A stretch of 64,000 nt of DNA. Origin: Bradyrhizobium elkanii USDA 76 (GTDB lineage: Bacteria > Pseudomonadota > Alphaproteobacteria > Rhizobiales > Xanthobacteraceae). Of the stretch, positions 49,207-58,479 are shown piece after piece. The first letter of the stretch is position 1. Each line of letters starts with the position of its first letter. The notes under the pieces are model-generated. The model searched no databases, was not told the DNA's origin, and worked only from the letters and a program-made list of their open reading frames with translations. The translations under genes and the position numbers were made by a program. The stretch lies in assembly GCF_023278185.1 (NCBI RefSeq), contig NZ_CP066356.1:5076001-5140000 (forward strand). The letters run 5' to 3'.

Positions 49207-51267
49207 ATGGCCAAGTCATTGAAGTCGAACGTCAAAAGTAAATCTGCCGACGATCTGTTCGGAGCCCCGGAACCGAAGGGACGCGCCCCGGCGAAGGCCG
49301 CTTCGCGATCCGCTGGAAGCGCCGAAGCCGGCTATACGGCGGCTGACATCGAGGTGCTGGAGGGGCTGGAACCGGTCCGCCGGCGCCCCGGCATGTATAT
49401 CGGCGGCACCGACGAGAAGGCCCTGCACCACCTGTTCGCCGAGGTCATCGACAACTGCATGGACGAGGCGCTGGCCGGCCACGCCACCTTCATCGACGTG
49501 GAGCTGACCGCCGACGGCTTCCTGACCGTGACCGACAATGGCCGCGGCATTCCGGTCGACCCGCATCCGAAATTCCCGAAGAAGTCGGCGCTCGAAGTCA
49601 TCATGTGCACGCTGCACTCGGGCGGCAAGTTCGACTCCAAGGTCTATGAGACCTCGGGCGGCCTGCACGGTGTCGGTGTCTCCGTGGTCAACGCTCTCTC
49701 CTCGCGGCTCGAGGTCGAGGTTGCGCGCAGCGGGCAGTTGCATCGCATGACCTTCGAGCGCGGCCATCCCAAGGGCAAGCTCGAAGACCTCGGCAAGGTC
49801 AACAACCGCCGCGGCACGCGCATCCGCTTCAAGCCGGACACCGACATTTTCGGCGCCAAGGCGGCTTTCAAGCCGCAGCGTCTGTTCAAGATGACGCGCT
49901 CGAAGGCCTATCTGTTCGGCGGAGTCGAGATTCGCTGGCACTGCGACCAGGAGCTATTGAAGGGCGTCGAAGACGTCCCGGCGGAAGCCAAATTCCACTT
50001 CCCCGGCGGCCTGAAGGATTATCTCGCCGCGGCGATCCACGCCGACACGCTGGTGCATCAGGATATCTTCTCCGGCAAATCCGGCCGCAGCGGCGCCCAT
50101 GGCGCCTGCGAATGGGCGGTGGCCTGGACTGCCGATGCCGACGGCTTCCTGTCGTCCTACACCAACACGGTGCCGACGCCCGACGGCGGCACGCATGAAT
50201 CCGGCCTGCGCAGTGCACTGCTGCGCGGCCTGAAGGATCACGCCGAACGCGCCGGCCAGGGCAAGCGCGCAGCCTCCATCACCTCGGAAGACGTGATGGT
50301 GGGCGCGGCCGTGATGCTCTCGGTGTTCGTGCGCGAGCCTGAATTCCAAGGCCAAACCAAAGACCGGCTCGCCACCGCCGAAGCGCAGCGCATCGTCGAA
50401 CAGGCGATGAAGGACCCGTTCGACCACTGGTTGTCAGGCAATCCGAACCAGGCCAACCGGCTGCTCGACTTCGTGATCGATCGTGCCGAGGAGCGGCTTC
50501 GCCGCCGCCAGGAAAAGGAGACCGCGCGCAAGACCGCCGGCAAGAAACTGCGTCTGCCCGGCAAACTCGCCGACTGCTCCGACGCCGGCACCGAAGGTTC
50601 CGAGCTCTTCATCGTCGAAGGTGACTCGGCCGGCGGCAGCGCCAAGCAGGCGCGCGACCGCAAGACGCAGGCCGTGCTTCCGCTGCGCGGAAAAATCCTC
50701 AACGTTGCCTCCGCCGGCAAGGACAAGCTGACCGCCAACGCGCAGCTCTCCGACCTCGTGCAGGCGATCGGCTGCGGCACGCTCGCGCATTACCGCGAAG
50801 AGGATCTGCGCTACCAGCGCATCATCATCATGACCGACGCCGACGTCGACGGCGCGCACATCGCATCGCTCCTGATCACCTTCTTCTACCGGCAGATGCC
50901 GCGGCTGATCGACGAAGGGCATCTCTACCTGGCGGTTCCGCCGCTCTACAAGCTGAAGCACGGCACCAAGTCGATCTACGCCCGCGACGACGCGCACAAG
51001 GATGAGCTGCTGAAGAGCGAGTTCAACGCCAACGCCAAGGTCGAGGTGAATCGCTTCAAAGGCCTCGGCGAGATGATGCCGGCCCAGCTGAAGGAAACCA
51101 CGATGGATCCGGCCAAGCGCACGCTGCTGCGCGTGGTGCTGCTGGCCGACGATCGCGAGGGCACCGCCGACTCGGTCGAACGGCTGATGGGAACCAAGGC
51201 CGAAGCCCGCTTTGCCTTCATCTCCGACAAGGCCGAATTCGCCAGCGACGACCTGCTCGACGTCTAG
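49207..51267 (+). CDS. parE: DNA topoisomerase IV subunit B
   Basis: A 686-residue type IIA topoisomerase subunit. The GHKL ATPase domain has EGLEPVRRRPGMYIGGTDEK, FAEVIDNCMDEA and VTDNGRGIPVDPHPK. The transducer follows, and the TOPRIM domain has EGDSAGGSAKQARDR and MTDADVDGAHI, with PLYKLKHG near the end. ParE with ParC decatenates replicated chromosomes. The ~45 residues before the ATPase domain are Lys/Ala/Ser-rich. DNA gyrase B would have an extra insertion and a different start (EGLEAVRKRPGMYIG), so ParE is preferred. Confidence 0.95.
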   Translation: MAKSLKSNVKSKSADDLFGAPEPKGRAPAKAASRSAGSAEAGYTAADIEVLEGLEPVRRRPGMYIGGTDEKALHHLFAEVIDNCMDEALAGHATFIDVELTADGFLTVTDNGRGIPVDPHPKFPKKSALEVIMCTLHSGGKFDSKVYETSGGLHGVGVSVVNALSSRLEVEVARSGQLHRMTFERGHPKGKLEDLGKVNNRRGTRIRFKPDTDIFGAKAAFKPQRLFKMTRSKAYLFGGVEIRWHCDQELLKGVEDVPAEAKFHFPGGLKDYLAAAIHADTLVHQDIFSGKSGRSGAHGACEWAVAWTADADGFLSSYTNTVPTPDGGTHESGLRSALLRGLKDHAERAGQGKRAASITSEDVMVGAAVMLSVFVREPEFQGQTKDRLATAEAQRIVEQAMKDPFDHWLSGNPNQANRLLDFVIDRAEERLRRRQEKETARKTAGKKLRLPGKLADCSDAGTEGSELFIVEGDSAGGSAKQARDRKTQAVLPLRGKILNVASAGKDKLTANAQLSDLVQAIGCGTLAHYREEDLRYQRIIIMTDADVDGAHIASLLITFFYRQMPRLIDEGHLYLAVPPLYKLKHGTKSIYARDDAHKDELLKSEFNANAKVEVNRFKGLGEMMPAQLKETTMDPAKRTLLRVVLLADDREGTADSVERLMGTKAEARFAFISDKAEFASDDLLDV

Positions 51268-51494
51268 GCCCAACCGATTGATCTGAAATGAGTTTCCGGC
51301 CGCCTCCAGATTGGGGGCGACCGTTGTCATTCGCCCTTTCGGAGAGCCCCGGCGGCTTCGTTTTCGGCCCGTTGTGTCTCACCAGCAACAGCATTTCCGG
51401 CGGAACCACGTATAGTTCGACCATGAGTTTCGGGAATCGGTGCCAGCGCACACCCCTGAGCGACCTGATCGAACGCTAAGTCGAGGATTTGGAT

Positions 51495-52286
51495 ATGAAG
51501 AAGATTTTGCTCGCTCTGACCGCGGTTGCTGCGATGACGGCATCGGCGTCGGCTGCTGATCTGGCCGCCCGCCCCTACACCAAGGCGCCTGCCCCGGTTC
51601 CGGTCGCTCCGAGCTGGACCGGCTCCTACATCTTCGGCGGTGGCGGCGGCGGCGTCTGGGATGCTGACACGGGCGTCCAGTCGACCGTCACGGGTGCGCC
51701 GATCCTCGGCTTCAACCAGCGCCAGGGCGGCGATGGCTGGTACGGCACCGTCGGTGCCGGTTACGACTGGCAGACCGCCAACAGTTGGGTCATCGGCGTG
51801 TTCGCCGACGGTCAGTTCGGCAGCCTGAAGGGCACCATCCAGGATCAGGGTCCGTTCGTCGCCGGCAACATCAAGAACGACTACAGCTGGGCGGCTGGTG
51901 CGCGCCTCGGCTACCTGATCGCGCCGAACGTCCTGTCCTACGTCAACGCCGGTTACTCCAGCTCGCACTGGAAGGGCACCACGCTGTTCAACACCGCGAC
52001 CGCGCTTCCCTCGGGTCTGCACACCAACGACTTCGATCGCGGCGGCTGGTTCGTCGGCGGCGGCGTCGAGAACAACCTGAACATCTTCGGCATCACCGCG
52101 CCGGGCTGGTTCATGAAGACCGAGTATCGCGCCGCTTACTACGACAACAAGAACATCTCGGAGCTGGTCGACGGCACCAACATCTCGAACGGCCGCGACA
52201 TCACCTTCAAGCCGCTTGTCCAGACCATCAGCACCTCGCTGGTCTACCGCTTCAACTGGACCGGTCCGGTTGTCGCCAAGTACTGA
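51495..52286 (+). CDS. outer membrane beta-barrel protein (Omp25 type)
   Basis: A 263-residue exported protein. The ATG at 51495 follows GAGGA. Signal peptide KKILLALTAVAAMTASASA, then ADLAARPYTKAPAPVPVAPS, the Pro/Ala linker typical of rhizobial Omp25/31 proteins, and WTGSYIFGGGGGGVWD opening the barrel. The last strand is STSLVYRFNWTGPVVAKY. It is a paralogue of the Omp at 34694. A strong terminator follows 33 bases after the stop. Confidence 0.92.
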   Translation: MKKILLALTAVAAMTASASAADLAARPYTKAPAPVPVAPSWTGSYIFGGGGGGVWDADTGVQSTVTGAPILGFNQRQGGDGWYGTVGAGYDWQTANSWVIGVFADGQFGSLKGTIQDQGPFVAGNIKNDYSWAAGARLGYLIAPNVLSYVNAGYSSSHWKGTTLFNTATALPSGLHTNDFDRGGWFVGGGVENNLNIFGITAPGWFMKTEYRAAYYDNKNISELVDGTNISNGRDITFKPLVQTISTSLVYRFNWTGPVVAKY

Positions 52287-52319
52287 GCTGCGCACTGATC
52301 CCTGCTGAAATAGCAGAGC

Positions 52320-52350
52320 AAAAGCCCCGGCATTGTCCGGGGCTTTTTTG
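52320..52350 (+). terminator. intrinsic terminator of the Omp gene
   Basis: AAAAGCCCCGG (52320-52330) pairs perfectly with CCGGGGCTTTT (52337-52347) around CATTGT, followed by further Ts. It is a strong classical terminator. Confidence 0.9.
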
Positions 52351-52480
52351 TTGCCCGAACAGCTTCGCGAACAGGCCTGCGCGCCCGCCGGCGCAGGGCG
52401 GACCGGCTGTGGCCGATCTGGTCAGCGCCGTGACGATCAGGCACTCTCGCGCCCGGTTCAAACCTCAGCGGACAACAACA

Positions 52481-53251
52481 ATGAAAAACGGACAGTTTGA
52501 TCTCTCGGGCCGGGTCGCCATCGTCACCGGCGGCAATGGCGGCATCGGGCTTGGCATGGCGCGCGGCCTGGCGGACGCCGGCGCGGCGGTTGCCGTGGTC
52601 GGCCGCAACGAGGCGAAGTCGAAGGACGCCGTCGAGGATCTCGGCAAGCGCGGCGCCAAGGCGATCGCGGTGGCAACCGACGTGACCGACAAGGCCGCCG
52701 TTGCGGCCATGGTCGAACGGGTCGTTCGCGAGCTCGGCCGGATCGACATTCTCGTCAACAACGCCGGCATGAGCATCCGCAAGCCTCCGCACGAGCTCGA
52801 GCTGGAGGAATGGAGCAAGGTGATCGACACCAACCTCACCAGCGCGTTCATGTGCTCGAAGGCGGCCTATCCCGCGCTCAAGGCGTCGGGCCACGGCAAG
52901 ATCATCAACATCGGCTCGATGATGTCGATCTTCGGTGCGAGCTTCGCTGCGGCCTATGCCGCGAGCAAGGGCGGCATCGTGCAGTACACCCGCGCCTGCG
53001 CCAACGCCTGGGCTCCCGACAACATCCAGGTCAACGCCATCCTGCCCGGCTGGATCGATACCGACCTGACCAAAGGCGCGCGCCAGCAGGTCGCCGGGCT
53101 GCACGAGCGTGTGCTTGCGCGCACGCCGGCGGCACGCTGGGGGGCGATCGACGACTTCGCAGGCATCGCCGTGTTCCTGGCCTCACCGGCGTCGGACTTC
53201 GTCACCGGCACCGCGATCCCCGTCGACGGCGGCTATTCGGTGATGGCCTGA
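52481..53251 (+). CDS. SDR family oxidoreductase
   Basis: A 256-residue classical short-chain dehydrogenase. TGGNGGIG near residue 17 binds the dinucleotide; VVGRNE at the end of strand 2 suggests NADP preference; NNAG, then the catalytic serine in IGSMMS and Y-A-A-S-K, and a C-terminal V-D-G-G-Y-S-V complete the fold. It most resembles gluconate/2-deoxygluconate dehydrogenase-like SDRs, but the substrate is not certain. The ribosome binding site is weak. It converges with the monooxygenase gene. Confidence 0.9.
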   Translation: MKNGQFDLSGRVAIVTGGNGGIGLGMARGLADAGAAVAVVGRNEAKSKDAVEDLGKRGAKAIAVATDVTDKAAVAAMVERVVRELGRIDILVNNAGMSIRKPPHELELEEWSKVIDTNLTSAFMCSKAAYPALKASGHGKIINIGSMMSIFGASFAAAYAASKGGIVQYTRACANAWAPDNIQVNAILPGWIDTDLTKGARQQVAGLHERVLARTPAARWGAIDDFAGIAVFLASPASDFVTGTAIPVDGGYSVMA

Positions 53252-53287
53252 AAACACGCGCGCTCTTCCGGTCGCGCGACGCGCAGT

Positions 53288-54532
53288 TCAGCCCGCGGCC
53301 GGCGAATGCACGTGCTCCGGGCGCACGCCGATGGCGACCAGACGTGCGGTGAGACCCTGCAGCCAGGGCATTGCCGTGATCAACCGCAGCGCCAACGGCA
53401 CCGGCTGATCGCCCGCCTTCAGCGCCGCGCTGATGATGTTGTTCTGCGCAATCACCTGCATGCGCTGCGTCACGCGCACCGGGAATTCGCGGCGTCGCCG
53501 CACCGCATCGAGCTCGTCTTCCGACGGCACGCCGTGAACGAGCTTCGCCGCCAGGATGTTGGCGGTCGCGACGGCATCCTGCACCGCGAGGTTGACGCCG
53601 ACGCCGCCGATCGGCGACATCGCATGCGCGGCGTCGCCGATGCAGAGCAGGCCGGGACGGGTCCAGCGTGTCAGGCGATTGATCGCAACCGTGAGCAGCT
53701 TGACGTCGTCAAAGCTCTTCACGTCGGCAATGCCGGCCTTGAGGATCGGCGCCAGGTGCAGCACGTCGTCGAGCAGCGCCGGCAATCCCCTCGCCTTCAC
53801 GGCCTTGTATTGGCCCTTGGCGATCACATAGGCACATTGCCAGTAGTCGCCGCGATCGAACGTCACCATCATCTTGCCGTGCTCGACGCGGGCGAACAAA
53901 TTCTCGGTCTCATCCGGACGCCGCCCGACGCGAAACCACAACACGTCCATCGGCGCGCCGATCTCCTCGACGTCGAGGCCGGCGCGCTCGCGCACGATCG
54001 AATGACGTCCGTCGCAGCCGATGGTGAGATCCGCTTCTATCTCGACCGGGCCATCGGGCGTGTTCGCGCGCACGCCCGCGACAGCATCGCCCCGCCGGAT
54101 CAGATCGGTCGCCTCGGCCTTCATCAGCACCTTCAGCGAAGGGAAGCGACTGCCGCTCTCGCGCAGGAAATTGAGGAAGTCCCACTGCGGCATCATCGCG
54201 ATGAAGGGATATTTGACGCTGAGGCGACGGAGGTCGGCGATCCGCACCGAGGTGCCGCCGAACATGCCGTCGAGCGTCTGAATGTCCCGATGCGGCAGCT
54301 TCAGGAAGCCGTCGATCAGGCCGAGCTCGTCCATCACCTGCAGGGTCGACGGATGCACGGTGTCGCCGCGGAAGTCGCGGAAGAAGTCGGCGTGCTTCTC
54401 CAGCACCACGACATCGACCCCGGCGCGTCCGAGCAGATAGCCAAGCATCATGCCGGCCGGCCCGCCGCCGACCACGCAGCAGCGGACCCTGATCTGACGC
54501 GTGTCCGGCTCTGCCGGATTGCCTGCATCCAT
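53288..54532 (-). CDS. FAD-dependent monooxygenase
   Basis: A 414-residue group A flavoprotein monooxygenase. FAD-binding CCVVGGGPAGMMLGYLLGRA at the N-terminus, the D-G motif in GCDGRHSIVRERAGLD, and LCIGDAAHAMSPIGGVGVNL, the GD motif that contacts the flavin ribityl chain, are all clear. Related proteins hydroxylate aromatic or polyketide substrates with NAD(P)H and O2; the C-terminal region resembles UbiH/PHBH types. Substrate unknown. It is a single gene on the minus strand. Confidence 0.88.
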   Translation of the reverse strand: MDAGNPAEPDTRQIRVRCCVVGGGPAGMMLGYLLGRAGVDVVVLEKHADFFRDFRGDTVHPSTLQVMDELGLIDGFLKLPHRDIQTLDGMFGGTSVRIADLRRLSVKYPFIAMMPQWDFLNFLRESGSRFPSLKVLMKAEATDLIRRGDAVAGVRANTPDGPVEIEADLTIGCDGRHSIVRERAGLDVEEIGAPMDVLWFRVGRRPDETENLFARVEHGKMMVTFDRGDYWQCAYVIAKGQYKAVKARGLPALLDDVLHLAPILKAGIADVKSFDDVKLLTVAINRLTRWTRPGLLCIGDAAHAMSPIGGVGVNLAVQDAVATANILAAKLVHGVPSEDELDAVRRRREFPVRVTQRMQVIAQNNIISAALKAGDQPVPLALRLITAMPWLQGLTARLVAIGVRPEHVHSPAAG

Positions 54533-54604
54533 GATGCCGTCCTCACCGCTGCCTCGCCCTTCAGGACCCGATTGTAACGCGGATCTGGCGGCAAGGATGC
54601 AAGG

Positions 54605-56101
54605 CTATCGCCTGAAGGTCTTGATTTCCGACACGCTGCCGTCGCGATAGGTCAGCTCGACCGAGACCGCCTTGGTCTGCGGCGCCAGCTTCAGATAGGG
54701 CTGCGCGTCGGACGGGATCGCGCTGGGATCGCGCGAATTGCAGGGTGGCATCTTCAGGGCCTTGTCCGGCACCGCGGTGTCGATGCCGATGCGCACCTCG
54801 CGGATCGCGCAGCGATACGACATCAGGTGCGTATAGTAGACCAGCAGCCCGTTGAACTCGCGGAACGACAGCCAGCTGGTCGCGGTCATGTCGAGGATCT
54901 TGCGCTGGTCGCGGATCAGCGCGGCGTCGGGATCGAACTTGATCGGGAACGGCCCCTGCATCGTGCCTTGCGTATCGACATAGCGAATCTCGATCGTGGC
55001 GGCCGGCGCATCGGCCGGCAGTTCGACCGACGGATTGGGCATCCGCTTGCGCGTGCGCGGATCGAGCGTGTCGATGAAGCCGGTTTCGCGGAAATCGCCG
55101 CTGTCGCCGATCCGCCAGGAAATCCCGAGCGTCGGATCGGCGATCGAGAACACCACGGTCCAGCCGCCATTGTGCCGCGAGAAGCTCGCGATCGGCGCGT
55201 TGATCGAATCCTCCTTCGGCAACTTCGGCACCGCGACCGGCGGCAGCGCGGCCACCTGCTGCGGCGGCGCGGACGGCTTGGCCGCCTCGGCCTGCCCCTT
55301 GGCGATCCCGTTCAGGAAGACGTCGTCGACCATCTGGTCGAAATAGACCGGGATCTGCTTGTGCTTCACGGTCTCGGCCATCTCGCTGACCAGGCGCCGC
55401 GTGCGCTGCGCGACCTGCACGAGATTCTCGCCGGGCTGCAGCAGCTCCCTGGCGAAGGTCCGCGTGAATACCGAATTGGGATTGGCGTCATCGTTCGAAA
55501 GACGGTCGAGCGCGGTCTGGCGCGGCCCCGCCGAGAACACCGAGAACACGCCCTCCGGCAGCTGCGTCATCGGCGCGAGGCCGCCGCCGCCGGCGACCGC
55601 GCGTGTGCCGGCGCGCTCGAACGGATTGTTGCGGCAGGCGTCGAACACCAGGATCGAGCTCCGCGCCTTCTTGTTCTGCAAGCGCTCGACGATGCGGTCG
55701 GCGAGAACAGAGGCGTCGCGCACCAATTCCTCCTGCCCTTCGGTGGCGGCCGGGACGTCGGTCGGCAGCAGGAAATTCTGGCCGGCGATCTCGAAGCCGT
55801 GACCGGCATAGAAGAAGAACGCGGTATCGCCGGGTTCCACGGCACGGTCGAACGCGAGCAGCGTTTCGGAGAACGCCTGCCGATTGAGGTTCTCGGCCAC
55901 CATGACGCTGAAGCCGAGCTGCTTCAGCGTGTCGCCCATGGTGCGGGCGTCGTTGACCGCCTTCTGCAGCCTGGGCACGTTCCTGTAGTCATTGTTGCCG
56001 ATCACCAGCGCGACGCGCTTTTCGGCCTGGGCGGGTGCGGCCGATGCGACAAATGCAACTGCCCAAAGGATCGCCGAAAGTCTCGAAAGCCAGCTCTTCA
56101 T
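54605..56101 (-). CDS. caspase family protein (peptidase C14)
   Basis: A 498-residue exported protein. Start at 56101 gives a clean signal peptide (LSRLSAILWAVAFVASAAPA). The caspase-like domain has KRVALVIGNNDYRNVPRLQK, the catalytic histidine H101 in FYAGHGFE and the catalytic cysteine C156 in VFDACRNNPF. A C-terminal half of about 230 residues has no domain I know. Bacterial metacaspase-like proteins are proteases, sometimes in defence or stress. A broken paralogue is at 24942-25246. It stands alone on the minus strand. Confidence 0.9.
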   Translation of the reverse strand: MKSWLSRLSAILWAVAFVASAAPAQAEKRVALVIGNNDYRNVPRLQKAVNDARTMGDTLKQLGFSVMVAENLNRQAFSETLLAFDRAVEPGDTAFFFYAGHGFEIAGQNFLLPTDVPAATEGQEELVRDASVLADRIVERLQNKKARSSILVFDACRNNPFERAGTRAVAGGGGLAPMTQLPEGVFSVFSAGPRQTALDRLSNDDANPNSVFTRTFARELLQPGENLVQVAQRTRRLVSEMAETVKHKQIPVYFDQMVDDVFLNGIAKGQAEAAKPSAPPQQVAALPPVAVPKLPKEDSINAPIASFSRHNGGWTVVFSIADPTLGISWRIGDSGDFRETGFIDTLDPRTRKRMPNPSVELPADAPAATIEIRYVDTQGTMQGPFPIKFDPDAALIRDQRKILDMTATSWLSFREFNGLLVYYTHLMSYRCAIREVRIGIDTAVPDKALKMPPCNSRDPSAIPSDAQPYLKLAPQTKAVSVELTYRDGSVSEIKTFRR

Positions 56102-56331
56102 CCCGTTTTCCCGCCTGCACGACAAATGCGCCGCCCGTACGACCGCCGCCTGATAGTCGGACCAGCCGCTTGGCCGGTTCAAGGCCGGCCGCGGACGGCC
56201 GTTGCGGCCGGCCACGCCAGGCCGAAATGAGGGGGCCGATCCGTCTTAGGTCAAGTTTCTTTTTACGGCCCGCGTGATAGATTCGTGTTTCCATCCGGCT
56301 CGAGCTCTCCGCACGTCGCAACGGCTTTTCC

Positions 56332-57288
56332 GTGCACACATGGTCTACTGATCAGGTCGATCCCAAGGATCGCTTCGACTATTGGCGCGAGGTCCGCGCC
56401 AAGGGGCTGTTCGGCGTCACCGCCGAGCTGGAAGCCGACCGGCGCCGCGACTTCTTCGGCGAGTTCTCGCTGCGCAAGCTCGGCGATGCCGGGCTGGTCG
56501 AGCTGCGCGCCTCGCCGTACCGCGTCGAGCGGCGCACGGGCGACATCGCCGACGCGGCCAGCGACAGCCTGTGCATCTACCAGCAGCTTGGCGGCGGCGG
56601 CTGGTTCGGCGGCGCGCGGCTCGATGAATTCGCGGTCCGCGATGGCATGTTCGCGACCAGCTATTCGGACCTGCCCTATCGCACGGTCCCCCTGCACGAC
56701 GACGGCTTCCACCTGCGCATCATCAAGGTCCCGGTGGCGAACATCGTCCCGCCGGGCGCCGAGCTCGGCGAACTCGTCCCCAGGCCCGTGCAGGATGAGA
56801 CCGCGCTGCGGACCCTGCTGGAGTCATGCTTCCGCGACCTCATCGAAAGCAGCGATGCCATCGCTGCGGCGGGCACGGCTCCGACGGTGCACGCGCTGGC
56901 CCATATCGCGCTGATCGAGCGCGGCATCATGCGGCCGAAGAGCCGACTCGCGCAGCAGGCCTTGCGAACCGCCCATTTGTCGCTGGCCCGCCGCCTGATC
57001 CGGCGCCATCTAGCGCGTGCGGCGCTGTCGCCAACCCTGATTGCCGGCCTGCTCGGCATCTCGGTGCGTCACCTGCACATCCTGTTCGAGGGGACCGAGA
57101 TGAGCTTCTCGGAGACCGTCACCGCGCTCCGGCTCGAGCAGAGCCGCCGCCTGCTCCGCGAGCAGCCGAGGCAAACGATCGCCGAGGTCGCCTTTGCCTG
57201 CGGCTTCGAGAGCCTTGCGACGTTCTACCGCCTCTTCAATGCATCCGAGTCCATGACGCCGGGCGACTACCGCGCGCAAACGGCCTGA
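56332..57288 (+). CDS. AraC family transcriptional regulator
   Basis: A 318-residue regulator starting with GTG at 56332. The N-terminal ~190 residues form an AraC_binding_2 sensor (DRFDYWREVRAKGLFGVTAE, later DLPYRTVPLHDDGFHLRIIK). The C-terminal HTH pair is LIAGLLGISVRHLHILFEGT and IAEVAFACGFESLATFYRLF. It is followed by a shorter paralogue at 57540 that shares only the C-terminal part. No clear target is adjacent. Confidence 0.87.
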   Translation: MHTWSTDQVDPKDRFDYWREVRAKGLFGVTAELEADRRRDFFGEFSLRKLGDAGLVELRASPYRVERRTGDIADAASDSLCIYQQLGGGGWFGGARLDEFAVRDGMFATSYSDLPYRTVPLHDDGFHLRIIKVPVANIVPPGAELGELVPRPVQDETALRTLLESCFRDLIESSDAIAAAGTAPTVHALAHIALIERGIMRPKSRLAQQALRTAHLSLARRLIRRHLARAALSPTLIAGLLGISVRHLHILFEGTEMSFSETVTALRLEQSRRLLREQPRQTIAEVAFACGFESLATFYRLFNASESMTPGDYRAQTA

Positions 57289-57539
57289 GCGCCCGTCCCA
57301 ACTGGCCGGGACACCGCGCTCGCAATTTGCGTAGCTCGGCCGCGCGCCCTTCACCGCCTTGAATTTCACACCGCCGCGCGATCCGACCTTCGCTGTACCG
57401 AAGTGATCAGCCTGCGTGCGTTGAGAAGATATTTTCCGGCCGTTTCGCCAGAACCATTGCGGCGCTTCGTCCGGGTTCGGCACAGCAAATTTCCTTACCG
57501 GCGACGCGCGCTCTCATGCGGAGCGAGGGATCAGTCACG

Positions 57540-58226
57540 ATGCGCGGTAAGCAAGGGGATCACAGCCAGGAAACGCCAGGCGCGACGCGCATTCCTCTCG
57601 ATGCCGCGGACCTGCGGGCGGATCAAATCCCGGCATCTGAGCCTGCCCGTCAGGGCTCACCGGCGACCGGCAATCGCGGCTGGGCGCCGCTGCTCGAAGC
57701 CTGTCTCGCCGACTTCAAGGAGGCCACCGAGGCCGGTGATACCGCGAGCATTCCTGCGCTGGTCAAGATCGTGGCGGACCTTGCGCTGATCGAGCGCGGC
57801 GCGATCAGGCCGGGCAGCCGCCGCGCGCAGCAGGCGCTACGCGTCGGCCGGCTCAGCCTCGCGCGCCGCCTGATCACGCGCCACCTGGCAAAGCCAGCGC
57901 TGTCGCCGGGGATGGTCGCCGAGATGCTCGGCGTCTCGGTGCGCTACCTGCACGTCCTGTTCGAAGCGACCGGAGCGAGCTTTTCGCAGACCGTCACCGC
58001 CCAGCGCCTCAACGAGAGCCGACGGCTGCTTTGCGAGAAGCCGGCGCGGCCGATCGCTGATATCGCATTCACTTGCGGGTTCGGCAGCCTCGCCACCTTC
58101 TACCGGATCTTCAGCGCATCCGAAGGCCTGACGCCCGGCGAATTCAGGATGAAAAACAGCGCGGAAGCCCCCGCGGCGGCCTCGCCGTCCGGGGCGGGGG
58201 TCGTGATTCATTTGACCGCCAAATGA
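57540..58226 (+). CDS. AraC-type HTH protein lacking the sensor domain
   Basis: A 228-residue protein with the AraC HTH pair, MVAEMLGVSVRYLHVLFEAT and IADIAFTCGFGSLATFYRIF. From about residue 75 onward (LALIERGAIRPGSRRAQQAL) it is closely similar to the gene directly upstream, so the two are tandem duplicates. The first ~75 residues are unrelated and disordered-looking, and the sensor half is missing. It may be a constitutively DNA-binding or dimerising partner of its paralogue. An in-frame start at 57516 is also possible. Confidence 0.75.
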   Translation: MRGKQGDHSQETPGATRIPLDAADLRADQIPASEPARQGSPATGNRGWAPLLEACLADFKEATEAGDTASIPALVKIVADLALIERGAIRPGSRRAQQALRVGRLSLARRLITRHLAKPALSPGMVAEMLGVSVRYLHVLFEATGASFSQTVTAQRLNESRRLLCEKPARPIADIAFTCGFGSLATFYRIFSASEGLTPGEFRMKNSAEAPAAASPSGAGVVIHLTAK

Positions 58227-58289
58227 CGAAAAAGACGCATACTTCAGCCAAAACGTTAAGCTTTTTGGGCTATCCGGCCGGTTCCAAGA

Positions 58290-58317
58290 TTGACTTTACC
58301 GGTTTCGCCCCTATGTT
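58290..58317 (+). promoter_or_regulatory. possible promoter of the DEAD-box helicase gene
   Basis: TTGACT (58290-58295) and TATGTT (58312-58317) are separated by 16 bases. Transcription would start near 58325, giving a leader of about 155 bases before the start at 58480. Long leaders are usual for cold-induced helicase genes, but I see no specific thermosensor. Confidence 0.4.
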
Positions 58318-58479
58318 GCGAGGCAACGCGGCCCTCGGATCGAAACGCGATTCGTCAGGTTTGCCGTCCGTCAGCGTTAGTCAGAGCCCCCGAGCTTTAT
58401 AGAAAAGCGAGCCGTTTCGGGGCCGAACGCGACAGCCTTTTACCTTCGATTCCGAACGGCGGTTTCGACCAGAGGCTCA

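Noticed and set aside
51218..51479. Two overlapping small frames between parE and the Omp gene, plus 51288-51479 and minus 51218-51424
   Set aside because: Both have acceptable composition, but they exclude each other, neither has a good ribosome binding site, and the minus frame runs into the parE coding end. I could not decide that either is real.
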